Program-made: the position numbers and the translations under genes
Origin: Bombardia bombarda
Taxonomy: Eukaryota > Ascomycota > Sordariomycetes > Sordariales > Lasiosphaeriaceae
Direction: 5' to 3'
Length of the DNA: 64,000 nt
Assembly: GCA_030512295.1 (NCBI GenBank)
Contig: JAULSR010000001.1
Coordinates: 2,689,001-2,753,000, forward strand
Shown: one piece after another, positions 11,700 through 23,265 of the stretch
Layout of the letters: each line of letters begins with the position of its first letter
How positions within the stretch are numbered: the first letter of the stretch is position 1
The notes under the pieces: generated by a model
The model's input: the letters and a program-made list of their open reading frames with translations, nothing else
Told to the model about the DNA's origin: nothing
The model's database searches: none

Positions 11700-12760
11700 G
11701 AAAATAAAGGAAGGCGGAGTATAACGCGAATAACGCGCTTAAGGATCATTGAGCTACGTACCTAGAGTTCATTTTAAATACGTTGGAAAGAGCAAGGTCC
11801 ACAAAGGCTAAAAAAAGTAAGCAAAGGTTTACTTAAGAAGTTTACCTTAAACTAAAAAATAAACAAACTAGGACTGAATCAAGCTAAAGATTAATAATAT
11901 ATTAATTAATAAATTAATAAATTATAATTGCTTTAAAATTAAAGTTATATCTTTTTTAGTATTATTATTATGTCACGGGCGTAGCCCGCTCCTATGTGTA
12001 AAATAGTTTGTGAGGTATTAGCGCTTTAGCGCCTTGGCGCTAGCACGTGACATGCATGGTTTATATATGCGAAGCTCTTTAATTAATCTAATAGTTAAGT
12101 TAATTTATATACCTTAGTTAGCTTTCCTAAGGATAAAACCTTGGCTTGGCTGCTTAGATAGTTAACTCTAATATGTAATTATAATTATTATAAAGTATAC
12201 CTAAGGTTTAGCCTATTATAGCCTTATTATTGCTATAAGTCATTTTATTTCACTGTTATTAAAGCATCTTATTTAATCGCTGTGGAATGTTGTCGCAAAC
12301 ATGATGACATTTATGCTAGCTATAAAGCCGCATTAGTTAAACAGCTAAGCCCTCTCTCGCAAGAACTAACAACACTTCCTATAACCTTCGCGAATTGTCT
12401 CATTATAAAATAACATAAATGTAACCAATATATTCATAATGTCTTATATACTCTTAGGCGTCACGGGTTTATATCTCGGCCACACGTTATCCTACTCGGA
12501 CGCTATCATCATATCCCGAGCATCATTTAATTCCCAAGCTCAATACGGGCTTGGTCCGGAGCTCCACTTTGCGAACTGCTGCATTTCGAACACGAAACTA
12601 TCTGACTCGCAATAAATATAAAGCAATTAACTTACTACAGCTAAACTATGTCATAAATAAACTATTAGATCACATTATGATTTTCTTTAAACTTACTCTC
12701 GTAATTAAAACTTGCTCCGTTCGTAATATCAATGTTCTATAAGCCGGGACGTCGATGACA
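11700..12760. other. AT-rich gene-free island
   Basis: Composition shifts sharply from the GC-rich flanks to long AT-rich runs such as TTAATTAATAAATTAATAAA near 11900, with a few short GC-rich patches. Only one open frame over 60 codons lies inside, and it has no protein character. In Sordariomycetes such islands are often transposon relics mutated by RIP (C-to-T change at CpA). I recognise no transposase, reverse transcriptase or complete terminal repeats, so the relic idea is inference. Confidence 0.55.
11971..12052. mobile_element. MITE-like 82-bp element with imperfect inverted ends
   Basis: The left end reads TGTCACGGGCGTAGCCCG. The reverse complement of the right end reads TGTCACGTGCTAGCGCC. 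They agree at nine of the first ten bases, and further with one gap. Inside are a CGGGC-GTA-GCCCG hairpin and an AGCGC/GCGCT hairpin. There is no coding capacity. It is GC-rich inside an AT-rich island. No clear target-site duplication flanks it, though both sides of GTCACG...CGTGAC carry AT. It could also be a fragment of an LTR, whose ends often read TGTCAC. Confidence 0.35.
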
Positions 12761-13333
12761 CAGCAGCACATGGCCCACTACGGGCAGCTGCAACGTAAGT
12801 TCATGCTTTGTTGTCACGGCGGTGGGCGTCAATGACACAGTTCACCCGTAGGGGTCCTATAGCGACATGGAAATGTGGACATGGCATTCTTGCGGTAGGT
12901 GGGTATTTCCCTTATAAGCTTATGTGCGCAAAGAGATCTAAAAAGGGAGTTAAAACCGTGCATATTACTCTATACTGTACTTGTACTATGCGATTAACGT
13001 CTCGACGTCCCTCTTGGTTCTGGTGCATCAAAGGTGCCGTGCTGACGATCGCATTTGATAGACTCCGACAGCCAAGGGCCTAGAAACGTCAGCGCCAGCG
13101 CGTGCTAAAGTGCTTGTGGAGCGCATAGCCTCTTCGGAATTAGCTAGCCCGACGCCTATTAAGACAACGTTCCTTGGCCTCTGTGCGTCACTACCTACGG
13201 CCCCTGGATGCCAAATGCAGTTGCTGTACCTGAAATGGAAGGTGAAGTACACACGTACCTTGCCTCTAAAGAACACCGCGTACAAGCCAGGGCACTTTGC
13301 TTTCATATGAGACAGCTTGTTTTGATCTACTCT

Positions 13334-13355
13334 TTATATATATATATATATATAT
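13334..13355. repeat. (TA)n microsatellite
   Basis: An uninterrupted alternating TA run of about 22 bp. It probably varies in length between isolates and has no sign of coding or promoter use. Confidence 0.8.
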
Positions 13356-13957
13356 GCAGAAAACAATCGCAGAATATCTAACAAAGTATTGAATACATGC
13401 GCCACCTACCTAGCATAACTCGTTCCTAAAAGCTAAACCCCAAAATCCAAACCCCAGCCAGCACCGACGACGATCCAGTCCAGCTGGCCACCGAGACCAG
13501 GCAGAAGGACATAACAGACATCGCCTTTATAGACAAATTTCCTCCTGCCTCCCCCGAGTTTTTCTTTTCCCCCTCATTTCGTCGTTCCAAACTTTCATCA
13601 ACACTCAGCGCTCCGAGGACGGCCTCTTCCCTCCCTCTAACTCAATCGAAACCCAACCGCCCCCTTCCTCAGTCTTCTTATCAGCATCACCAGCAACCCA
13701 TGGATCACCCGTCCAAAACCCCGGCCGCGTCACCGGGATATCAATCCGCCGGTCCCACGCCACAGCCATCTTCTTGTGCACCACAACTGCAGGCGCGGCT
13801 GCAACATATCGATGATGATGATGCGACAGTAGCAGCGACGACGGACGCTCCAGCCCTACAAACTCTCCATACGGCCCCACCTCTGGCGGCTCATCATCAT
13901 CCTTATAGCGGTTGTAGTAGTAGTGGTACGGCTGCGGCTGCGGCTGTCCATACGACA

Positions 13958-14656
13958 TTACGCCATAGTCTCCTTGGTCATGGCCATGCCACCACCAGAA
14001 GGGCCCGCAACGCCGCTGCCGCCGACGACTGACTTTGGGACACCGCCGCCGGGTGTGGGCCTGCGGAACCCCGCCTTGAAGACGTCCTTGGCCAGGATGC
14101 CGACGGTGGCGACCCAGGTGACAAACATGAAGGCGGCAAAGGCCGTGTCGGCCTGGGCGGCGGCGCAGACGCTCCCGCGGCAGAAGAGCAGCTGGCTGAG
14201 GAAGACGCCGAGCGCGACGAAGCCGGCGAACCAGAAGAGCACGTTTGTGAACTCGATGGCGAGGAAACCGTAGGGGTTCGAGACTGTGGTTTGGTGGTGT
14301 GGTTAGCAGGTATGTTTCTTGGTATCTTGTATCCCTATATAAAGTATTGATCTTACCTCGTGAGTAGAACCTGGGCACAATCTCCAGACAAGCGATAGAC
14401 AGCAAGGACCAGAGCGCGGCAAAGATCAAAAAGTTGATCTGCGAGGGCGACGACGTCAGGGTGTCGGTGTTGTACCAGTTAGCAACTAGATCAGTCAGCT
14501 TCTGTCTGTCCTCCCTCGACTTCCCGTGATATCCATCACGAGGGAAAGGAAGAGTAAGTACATACCATATCCCGACAGGCCCAGGATTGCCACAGAAAAG
14601 GCAAGCTGGATGGACCGGATGCCGAGAACGATGGCTTTGGGTGAGAGACCAAGCAT
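13958..14656 (-). CDS. MARVEL-domain membrane protein (Nce102-like)
   Basis: Small integral membrane protein of about 181 aa. Exons in transcription order: 14656-14566, 14485-14357, 14283-13958; all junctions keep frame. Four hydrophobic segments can be seen, beginning IRSIQLAFSVAILGL, then FLIFAALWSLLSIACLEIVP, then NVLFWFAGFVALGVFLSQLL, then TAFAAFMFVTWVATVGILA. Length, four-helix plan and the N-terminal pattern fit fungal MARVEL proteins, which include Nce102, an organiser of plasma-membrane eisosome domains and sphingolipid sensing. A Gly- and Pro-rich cytosolic tail ends MTKETMA. No exact function can be given. The upstream neighbour, the acyl-CoA synthetase gene, is divergent and 3 kb away. 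Confidence 0.8.
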
Positions 14657-17600
14657 CTTGAAGGTTGTTTGTTGTTCTTGGTATATGATGTATACGGTTA
14701 CTTCGAAGCCGGCTCGATCGATCAAACGACAACGACAGCCCAGCTATCAACAAGGTAAGAAGTAAAAAGATACAAATGGGTATAGTAAAATAAAGCTGCA
14801 ACTAGTGCGCTATCACGAATAGGAATGAGAAAAGTGAAAGAAATCAGTAGCTGTGAGTGATGGCAGAGATCAGACACATAGAGGAGAAGAACAAGCGAGA
14901 AGAAGAAGCAGGTCAAGAAGAAGAAGATGGGAAATACCCCTTATGCGTTTTCCCAGCAAACCATAGCGACGACTCTTTTTACCCGTTCGTTTTGTTCGAG
15001 AATCATGTCAAGGCACGCGATGGGGCGGCGGCAACTCGAGCCTCGAGGCGCTGGTTAGTATGCTACTCTACCTTTTTTTTCTTGGTATGAGTGGGTAGAT
15101 GTGCAAGTGTGAAGCCGTCCTGAAACGGCTTTCATCAGAGCGATGGGAGGGGCGTGCCATGCGCGTCCCGTAGATGGGGATGCCAATGCAACCACACACC
15201 CTGCAGCCCACCCCCTATTGTCTTGATAGGCTATGTGAAATGTACCTTGATGTTAACGGAACAGCAATGCCGCTCGGTACTTCTTTCCCGATCGATGCCA
15301 AGCCAGCGGCGATATTGTCTTGTGTGACCACTTATGAGTGGTAGTACGTAGATACAATAAATATATCTGCGACTCGTCATGGATTGCTAGTAAAATGCTC
15401 CCAAGCGTTTCGAAGTTTGATCGACCCGGGGCCGAATACTGTACTGAGGGTACTGTTCATAGATGCCCACTGCGATTCATCTGTTCTGGCTTCCCTGTAG
15501 CAAGGAAGCCATGATACACCGCAAACCTCAATGTTTCTCGAAACTGATAGGCGAAACATCTATAAGCATTGAATGCCGAGATATTCAGAAGGCGGCGGGA
15601 AGCGGCGATGACTCCCAAAAATTGATTTTGCGACCATGTCGCCACTAAAACGCCCCCGCAGCCAAGTGTTTCCGGGCTTCTTTCTTCACGTACAAAACGT
15701 CGTGCGTCGTCGGCGTGGGTGGAACTTTTGGAAGGGATATCCCCATGTTCAATTGAATTCCCCGACCTCTTGGCGGTTTGAATTGTCGAGACTTTGTGGG
15801 GCGCGATGGAGCTCAATGGGGGCCTGAGCTGGAGGGGTGGAACACGCATGAATCACGGCGCTACGAGACTTGAGCGAGTGAGAGTGAGTCCTAAAAGATG
15901 GCAATCGAAGTCAGTGCGCTAGGTTGCTCTTTGTATGTTAGTTCGAAACGAAATACCTGTGCTGCGCTGTTCTAAACCTCTGCAAAGTGCCTGCCGAGGC
16001 ATCAGACACATTACTAGCCAAGTAAATAAATGACTAAGGTGGTTAAACAAATGATACCGAATCCGTACCTGTATCATTGATGGATGAGCAGAAACCTACC
16101 TAGGTAGATATTTGCGTGTTTCGTTTATGGTGGAAGACTGGAATGGAGCAAGTTGGAGACGCTGTGATGAAATACTAAGTAGTCTCTGATGGCAGGGATG
16201 CCTAGGCTTTTTTTGCCAGTCTCTCGGAAGGCCTTTGCAGAACATTGCCAAAGGAACGTGATGTGACATGATACTGAGGATTTCTCGAAAGTAAAAATAA
16301 AAAGACCCGTCGTCGATTTAAAACGGGACAATGGATTCGATGGTTGGTGCCGCTTCCATGCTTTCATGCCTCTTCGGTATCGTGTTGGGAATCTGGATCG
16401 CTGAGATCGCTGGCCCCAGATCCTTCGACCAACTCAGAGACCAAGGTGGTGGTGCTGCGAAAGATGTTATGTAATCATCCGCTCGTGCAGTTGGACATCC
16501 AGCAATGCTACTCCTGCCTACCTTACATGACCCAACATTTGACTATCGTACTCTAAATTGCCTGGTACCTTGATGAGGATGCGTATTTTGCTGCCGTGTT
16601 ACTCCAGCTCCGCATGCGTCTCCCCCGCAGAAAGCTACACTATCGCATCCCACCCAGCCCGTCACGACCCAAAGCGAGGTGCGGGAGCCCCGCGCGTTAT
16701 GGAACCCTGGGCTGCACATGTGATGGACCAGCTGAGCCAGCTTGGGATATTGAACAGAAAAGTGTCGACAGCCCATCTTGGCAAGAAACCTGCAATTGGC
16801 TTTGTTGAGAGTCTTGGGGAGAAGCAAACTTGACGACGGGAGTTGCGGCTTCTTTGACGGATCCGTAATTCGTAGTGCAATTGGACGCATGGGGTTTATT
16901 GAACAGTGACGCCCTGTTTCCCCAACTCGAGATTCGTCAGCATGGGTTCCATTCGTTCCATTTGCTGTTTCCCGCCACTGGCCCACTCAAAATCCCCCAA
17001 CGCGGAGAAGCCGAGGCTGTCTGTCGTCGGGGTTGATGCAGACTGCGACAGAGGTACGCGCATCTTAACAATGAATCGTCTTCATAACCAGTGTTAATGC
17101 TCTCCGATGAAAGGGAAAAAATGGTGTAAAATGTTACAAGAGTATAAGAAGTAGTTAGCTTTTTAGTATTGTTTTGGATGTGATAACTCAGCTAACTACG
17201 TTCAATGAGAAGGGGAAGCAGTGCCTAGCTCTGGTGGAAGGCAGGTACCCAGCGAGATCGGTCAACCCCAGCGGCCCGGCGCCCCTCTGTCGTTTGGCAG
17301 CTCCGCTCCCTGTCATACTCGGCTCAGGACGACCTTGGGAAAGCCACATGCTGCCGAAGACTGACGTTTGCGCATCGAAAAGGGGAAGATCGTCGGGGCG
17401 TTTTTTTGGCCTCGTTCTGCTCTTCAAAACCCTCTCGACCCGACAAAGAGACAGAAGGGCAACATTTACTTCTTCCTTGGACAACGACTTATTGTAATTT
17501 TGCTGTTACTGAATACCCCTACATTTCACTTCCTGTCAGCAAACCAAACGGACGTCCAAGACGCTTGGCACCGGTGGTCACTTGTTCCCGTCACGTCGCC

Positions 17601-17673
17601 AGTTCTCGCCGTGTCGCGACCTGTCTCCTCCCTTCCTCGTTGAAGTTACTCACCATTACAACAAAGCACAAAC
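14657..17673. other. 3-kb divergent intergenic region, no gene seen
   Basis: This separates the MARVEL gene (leftward) from the acyl-CoA synthetase gene (rightward), so it should carry both promoters. I looked for split genes and RNA genes and found none. The open frames, for example 16543-16986 on the minus strand, are chance GC-rich readings. A perfect TACCTAGGTA palindrome lies at 16097-16106. The last 250 bp before the synthetase start are pyrimidine-rich. Confidence 0.55.
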
Positions 17674-19935
17674 ATGGCTCCAAAGCAAACCACCGAGGCC
17701 TACATCCAGGCCATCGCCGCTCCTCCTCCGCCTGGCTCCCCTTATGCGCTCCCGGTCCCCGGCACCGAGCGCCCCAACAGGACGCCCGTTTACCGTCACT
17801 GGCGCTTCCAGGAGGGTCCTCTCCTCCAGACCTTTGACCCGGCGCATCAGACCGTCCACGATCTCTTCGAGTACTCGGCCAAGAGGCTGCCCAGCCACAG
17901 GTGCCTGGGATATAGGCCCTGGAACCCCACCACCAAGACGTGGGAGCCCAAGTATGTCTGGTCTACGTACAGCGAGGTCGCCGAGCGCAGGAAGAACTTT
18001 GGTGCCGGTATTGTCGAGCTGCACCACCAGATCGGCTTCACCGAGGACAAGTATGCTGTTGGCTTGTGGGCGCAGAACCGCCCCGAGTGGCAGATCACTG
18101 GTTAGTCGAATATCTACTCTCCAAACGCGCGCGCAAAACTGACCCAACGGCGCTGCCGCTTCCCACAGAGCTTGCCCTCCTCTCCCAGTCCCTATTCCCC
18201 GTGTCTCTTTACGAGACTCTCGGACCCGAGACGACCGAGTACATCATCAACCACAGCGGCCTGAACACCATTGTATGCTCGCTGCCCCATATCCCGACTC
18301 TGCTCAAGCTGGCCGCCCGAGTGCCCTCCTTGAAGATGATCATCTCCCTGGACCCTCTGGATGCCGGTGAGCCCAACGGCTACTCTAAGCTTGCTATCCT
18401 GAATGGCACCGCCGCCACGCTCGGCATTCAGATCTTCGCAATGGAGGACGTGGAGGCCATTGGCGCCCGGTCCGGCCGCGGCATGCGCCCTCCTCGTGCC
18501 GACGACATCCTGACCATCAACTACACCTCGGGCACCACTGGCGACCCCAAGGGCGTCCTTCTCACCCACGCCAACGGAGTTGCCGGCATCTCGGCCGCCC
18601 GTTCTAACGAGAGCATCAAGGCCAACGACGTCCACCTGTCCTACCTCCCCCTCGCCCACATCTACGGCCGCATGGCCGACCAGACGGCGCTGGCGTCGGG
18701 CGCCAGCATCGGCTACTTTCACGGCGACATCGCCACCCTGGTCGAGGACATCAAGCTCCTGCGGCCGACGGGCTTCATGTCGGTGCCCCGGCTGTACAAC
18801 CGCTTCAACTCGGCCATCCAGGCGGCGACGATCGAATCGGACGGCGTCAAGGGGTCGCTGTCGCGCCACATCATCGACACCAAGAGGGCCAGCATGAAGT
18901 TGCCGCACGGCAAGGCGACCAACACCCACTGGCTCTACGACCGCATCTGGACGCCCAAGGTGGTCAAGGGCGTCGGCCTGCAGCGCACGCGCACCATGGT
19001 CAGCGGCAGCGCCCAGCTCGACCCGGACGTGCACGAGTTCCTGCGCGCCGCCTTTGGCAACATCTTCGTCCAGGGCTTCGGCATGACCGAGACGTACGCC
19101 GTCGGCACCGTCCAGATGCCGGGCGACTTCACCACGGGCAACATCGGGCCGCCCTGCCCCAGCGTCGAGCTCTGCATCGAGTCGGTGCCCGAGTTCGAGT
19201 ACACGGTCGACGACAAGCCGAACCCGCGCGGGGAACTGCTCATGCGCGGCCCGATCGTGTTCAAGGAGTACTTCAAGAACGCCGAGGAGACGGCCAAGAC
19301 GGTCGAGGCCGACGGCTGGTTCCACACGGGCGACATCGTCGAGGTGGACAAGCTCGGCCGGTTCAAGATCATCGACCGCAAGAAGAACGTGCTCAAGCTG
19401 GCGCACGGCGAGTACATATCGCCCGAGCGCATCGAGAACGTCTACATGGGCAGCACCAACCTGCTCGCGACGGCGTACGTGCACGGCGACCCCAAGGAGT
19501 CGAGCCTCGTGGGCGTGTTCGGCATCGACCCGGTCCACTTTGCGCCGTTCGCGAGCAGGATACTCAAGAAGACGGCGGCGGCTGAGGATCTGGCCGCGCT
19601 CAAGGTGGTGGCTAATGACGTGCGCGTCAAGACGGCGTTTTTGAAGCTGCTGGATGGGATTGCCAAGAGCCACAAGTTTAACAACTTCGAGAAGGTCAAG
19701 AACTGCTATTTGGATATTGACCCGTTTACGATTGAGAATGACTTGTTGACGCCTACGTGAGTTGTTTACCCCACTTTTTACCCCCTAGAGATGCGTGGTT
19801 TTTGCTGACTTGTGATGGATAAAACACAGACTCAAGCTCAAGCGTCCCCAGACGGCGAGGGCTTTCAGGACCGAGATCGATCGCATGTACGAGGAGATTG
19901 CGGCGCAGGCCAGCGAGAGCAAGCCCAAGCTATAA
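17674..19935 (+). CDS. Long-chain fatty acid-CoA ligase (acyl-CoA synthetase)
   Basis: Activates fatty acids to acyl-CoA through an acyl-adenylate, feeding beta-oxidation or lipid synthesis. Exons: 17674-18100, 18169-19756, 19830-19935, giving about 706 aa, the usual length for eukaryotic long-chain synthetases. ANL-superfamily motifs are all present: the phosphate loop YTSGTTGDPKG at about residue 261, FVQGFGMTETYAVGTVQMPG, the hinge-region DGWFHTGDIVEVD at about 524, and IIDRKKNVLKLAHGEYISPE. The N-terminus resembles fungal Faa2-type peroxisomal enzymes and there is no evident signal peptide. The C-terminus is SKPKL, a weak match to a type-1 peroxisomal signal, so peroxisomal location is possible but not shown. 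The N-terminal half is conserved with no break. Confidence 0.93.
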
Positions 19936-21124
19936 GTGTTTGGGTGTATATTTTTCTTTGAGAAAGGAAGAAAAAAAGATGTATGGGGCGCAGCCATTCT
20001 TTTTTGTTCTTTTCCTTTTGTACTTGTTCGATTTTGTTGTTGTTGATTTTGGTCGATGAGGGGGGAGCTTAGTCTGGTACAGTGATAACATATGATTGAA
20101 TATACTTATATTACTATTACTGCTGTCTAGGTAACTATCTATCTGTTGTGGTGGAGTGACCACCCCGGAGTCAGGTGAGGGAGGCTCTTGGACGTTACGG
20201 TTGTTCACGATTTTAAATTCAAAGTCAAGTCGACGATCTGGTGTGATTCCGCCATCGGCCTGTTCAAGCACCCCATGCAACCACCAGATAGAATCATGCA
20301 GATGCCAAAGTACTTGAGGAGGTACCTTTGGCCCCCACCCGAGAACAAAAAGAGCTGCCCCGGGCGCCGCCACCCGCTGCATCGGCGCATCATCCCAACT
20401 CCAATCGACAGTGGAGGGCGCTGCGAACGTCACCTCATCCATCCAACCGCTGGCCCAACCGATATATCTAGATTAGTAGACTAATTCCAGACCAGTTGAG
20501 CATCAAACGACATGCGATTCTAGATGGATTCGAGCTGATGCCGGGATCCGGTCACTGTGATAAAAAGAGGACCTTCATTGCCCCTCCACTCATCCACTTA
20601 CACCATGTCCAAATCCAAATACTAACCCCGCCATGGTATGATGCTTTTTTTTCTCTAGGCACGTTAATAAAACAAAAAGTTGGGGGTGATTGACACCTTT
20701 TTTGGCCCTCGTTTGGTCCCCGAGTCCAAGGTTGCCCCGCGCCATGAGTCGATGGTGCGATTGCGTGCTCTGAGGTGCACCCCACTCTTGCCCAATGTGG
20801 CCCTCCTGTGCTCGCCTGGCTGGACCAGCTGCTGCATCCGAAGCTGCGGCGCTGTACTTCGCAATGCATATCCCCAGGGTTGCAAGGGTTGCCCCGACAC
20901 CAGACCACACGAGGCGGCGACCTTGGCCTGGAGTATATATTCTGGGAGCTTGGGCTGGATCAAAAGGACAAAGGGGGTTCCCGCCCACTTGCACCACTAT
21001 TCATCCTTCTTTGTATTTTGGCTTTTAGCTATCCTCGAGCTTGAGTTATACAACTCACGTCAATTTCCTTGAACACACCACCTACCTGCTCATATCAGAA
21101 AGCTAGCCTTCTTCGTCTACAATC
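19936..21124. other. Intergenic, promoter side of homocysteine synthase
   Basis: About 1.2 kb between two plus-strand genes: first the 3' side of the acyl-CoA synthetase gene, which is AT-rich, then the promoter of the sulfhydrylase gene. No coding frame with protein character and no RNA gene were seen. Confidence 0.6.
20934..20940 (+). promoter_or_regulatory. Probable TATA box of the homocysteine synthase gene
   Basis: TATATAT lies 185 bp before the start codon, in otherwise GC-richer DNA. The distance suits a fungal TATA element with a leader of roughly 100-150 nt. No other TATA run lies closer to the start. Confidence 0.45.
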
Positions 21125-22871
21125 ATGGCCGACCTTAGCAAGAACTTCGAGACGCTCCAGCTCCACGCGGGGTAAGCCAGAGATCCAGATGTCTGTCTGA
21201 TGAGAACCGTCGAGGACGAATGCTCTAATGCACGATACAGACAGGACGTAGACCCCGTGACAAAGTCGCGCGCGGTGCCCATCTACGCCACCTCGGTAAG
21301 TCCCTTGATAGCCTAGGAGGGCGAGAGAGTCGGAGAGAGAGTCAGAGAGCTAACCAAAAGTGAACCAGAGCTATGTGTTCAACGATTCCGCCCATGGCGC
21401 CCGTCTGTTCGGCCTCAAGGAGTTTGGCAACATCTACTCGAGGATAATGAAGTAAGTGTGGTCTTGAAAATGAATTCTATCCATCTCTCACTTACCATCG
21501 TATATAGCCCCACCGTCGATGTGTTTGAGAAGAGAATTGCGGCGCTCGAGGGAGGTGTTGCCGCCGTGGCGACAGCCTCTGGCCAGGCGGCCCAGTTCAT
21601 GACCATCATCGCTCTGGCTAAGGCTGGCGACAACATCGTCTCCACGTCCAACCTGTACGGAGGCACCTACAACCAGCTCAAGGTCATGCTTCCCCGCCTC
21701 GGCATTGAGACCAAGTTTGTCGTCGGAGATAAGCCCGAGGATCTGGCAGCTGCCATCGACAACAAGACAAAGGCCGTCTACATTGAGAGCATCGGCAACC
21801 CGCGCTACAACGTCCCCGACCTCGAGGCCATTGCCAAGCTGGCGCACGAGAAGGGCGTTCCCCTGGTGGTGAGTAAACCTACACCAACACAATCACAATT
21901 CCAGCCACAATCACAGTCATGATGTTTATTAAAGCATAATCGCTAACCCCTTACCCCCCCCCCCCCCCCCCCCCCTTCCCAGGTCGACAACACCTTCGGC
22001 GCCGGCGGCTACTTCATCCGGCCCATCGACCACGGCGCCGACATCGTGGTGCACTCCGCCACCAAGTGGATCGGCGGCCACGGCACCACCATCGGTGGCG
22101 TCATCGTCGACAGCGGCAAGTTCGACTGGGGCAAGCACGGCGCCCGCTTCCCCCAGATGGTCGAGCCGTCCGAGGGCTACCACGGGCTCAAGTTCTGGGA
22201 GACATTCGGCGCCATCACCTTCATCATCCGCGTCCGCGTCGAGATCCTGCGCGACCTCGGCGCCTGCCTCAGCCCCTTCGCCGCCCAGCAGCTGCTCATC
22301 GGCATCGAGACGCTCAGCCTGCGCGCCGAGCGGCACGCGCAGAACGCGCTCGCGCTCGCCAAGCACCTCGAGAACAGCCCGTACGTCTCGTGGGTCTCGT
22401 ACCCGGGCCTGCCGAGCCACCCGTACCACGAGAATGCCAAGAAGTACCTGACGCGGGGCTTTGGCGGCGTGCTGAGCTTTGGCGTCAAGGGCGGCGGCGC
22501 GGGCAGCCAGATTGTGGATGGGTTCAAGCTTATTTCGAACTTGGCGAATGTGGGCGACTCCAAGACGCTGGCGATTCATCCGTGGTCGACCACGCATGAG
22601 CAGCTGTCGGATGAGGAGAAGGCCGCGTCGGGTGTTACTGAGGTAAGCTCTTTTTCTACCTTTTATTGGGGGGAATTCGGAGACGAGACGCTAACATATG
22701 ACGATGAAATGATAGGACCTTATCCGCATTTCCGTGGGAACAGAGCACATCGACGACATTATTGCCGACTTTGAGCAGTCTTTCAAGGCCGCAGAGGCGG
22801 CAACGACGAAAGAGGGAGCTGAGGCGGCACCGGCCGAGGCTAAGACTGAGGAGGCGCCCGTCGTGGTTTGA
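21125..22871 (+). CDS. cysD: O-acetylhomoserine sulfhydrylase (homocysteine synthase)
   Basis: PLP enzyme that makes homocysteine from O-acetylhomoserine and sulfide, in methionine and cysteine synthesis in the cytosol. Exons: 21125-21171, 21241-21295, 21369-21451, 21508-21868, 21983-22642, 22716-22871, giving about 453 aa. The N-terminus FETLQLHAGQDVDP, the pocket motif NIYSRIMNPT, GQAAQFMTI, and the Lys in HSATKWIGGHG (about K210, the Schiff base) identify the Cys/Met metabolism PLP family. LANVGDSKTLAIHPWSTTH is typical of the sulfhydrylase branch (Met17/CysD) rather than cystathionine enzymes. After the usual end near DFEQSFKAAE there is a tail of about 25 residues rich in Ala, Glu and Thr. 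The fourth intron has a 22-base C run next to its acceptor. Confidence 0.95.
21954..21975 (+). repeat. C22 homopolymer at an intron 3' end
   Basis: Twenty-two C residues in a row lie in intron 4 of the homocysteine synthase gene, ending seven bases before the exon at 21983. It stands where the polypyrimidine tract belongs. Length is likely unstable both in nature and in sequencing. Confidence 0.9.
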
Positions 22872-23265
22872 TTTAGGGAAAATAGAAAGGAAATAAAAGG
22901 ACTTGATGTTGAACAATAGCGCGCGTGATTTATTTTTATTTTCTTCTTTATATCTAGCTATCTGTAGGTAGCTGAGGAAACAGTCAAAAGACTACCTAGG
23001 TACTGACCTATTAAAAGTCCACGTATTGTGCTGTGAGGGTTCAGGAGTGCAGGTGCTTCGTGGAGCGCGGCAGGAAGCTCTGTCGAAGCTAACTGCTAGA
23101 AATGGCCAATCACAACCCCTGCATCCTGGAGTCAGTGTAAGCGCATTTCGTCACAGCTCAAACCCACCCCCGGCCACAACCTCCACTACGTTCATCCTCT
23201 CTGTCTCCAGCTGCTTGCCTCGACGATGCATTGAGCAACGAAAACGTATCGCATCCAACGCCAAA
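22872..23265. other. Short intergenic region before EMC7
   Basis: This 394-bp stretch holds the sulfhydrylase 3' side, AT-rich to about 22960, and the EMC7 promoter. It contains a TACCTAGGTA palindrome at 22993-23002 and a CCAAT box listed separately. Confidence 0.6.
23106..23110 (+). promoter_or_regulatory. CCAAT box upstream of EMC7
   Basis: GGCCAATCA, core at 23106-23110, lies 156 bp before the EMC7 start codon. This is the binding core of the HAP/NF-Y complex. A five-base core is common by chance, so the call rests mainly on its position. Confidence 0.3.

Larger units (their letters stand above)
11575..13957. other. Intergenic block, no supported gene
   Basis: The block between the starts of the large WD40 gene and the end of the MARVEL gene contains the AT-rich island, the MITE-like element and a TA microsatellite, described separately. 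The rest, about 12770-13310, has ordinary base composition but no recognisable protein. The part at 13605-13957 is open on the minus strand in a frame different from the MARVEL gene and is discussed among the findings. Confidence 0.5.

Noticed and set aside
18192..19673. 493-codon frame antisense to the acyl-CoA synthetase
   Set aside because: Shadow of a GC3-rich coding exon; His/Arg/Val-rich without motifs.
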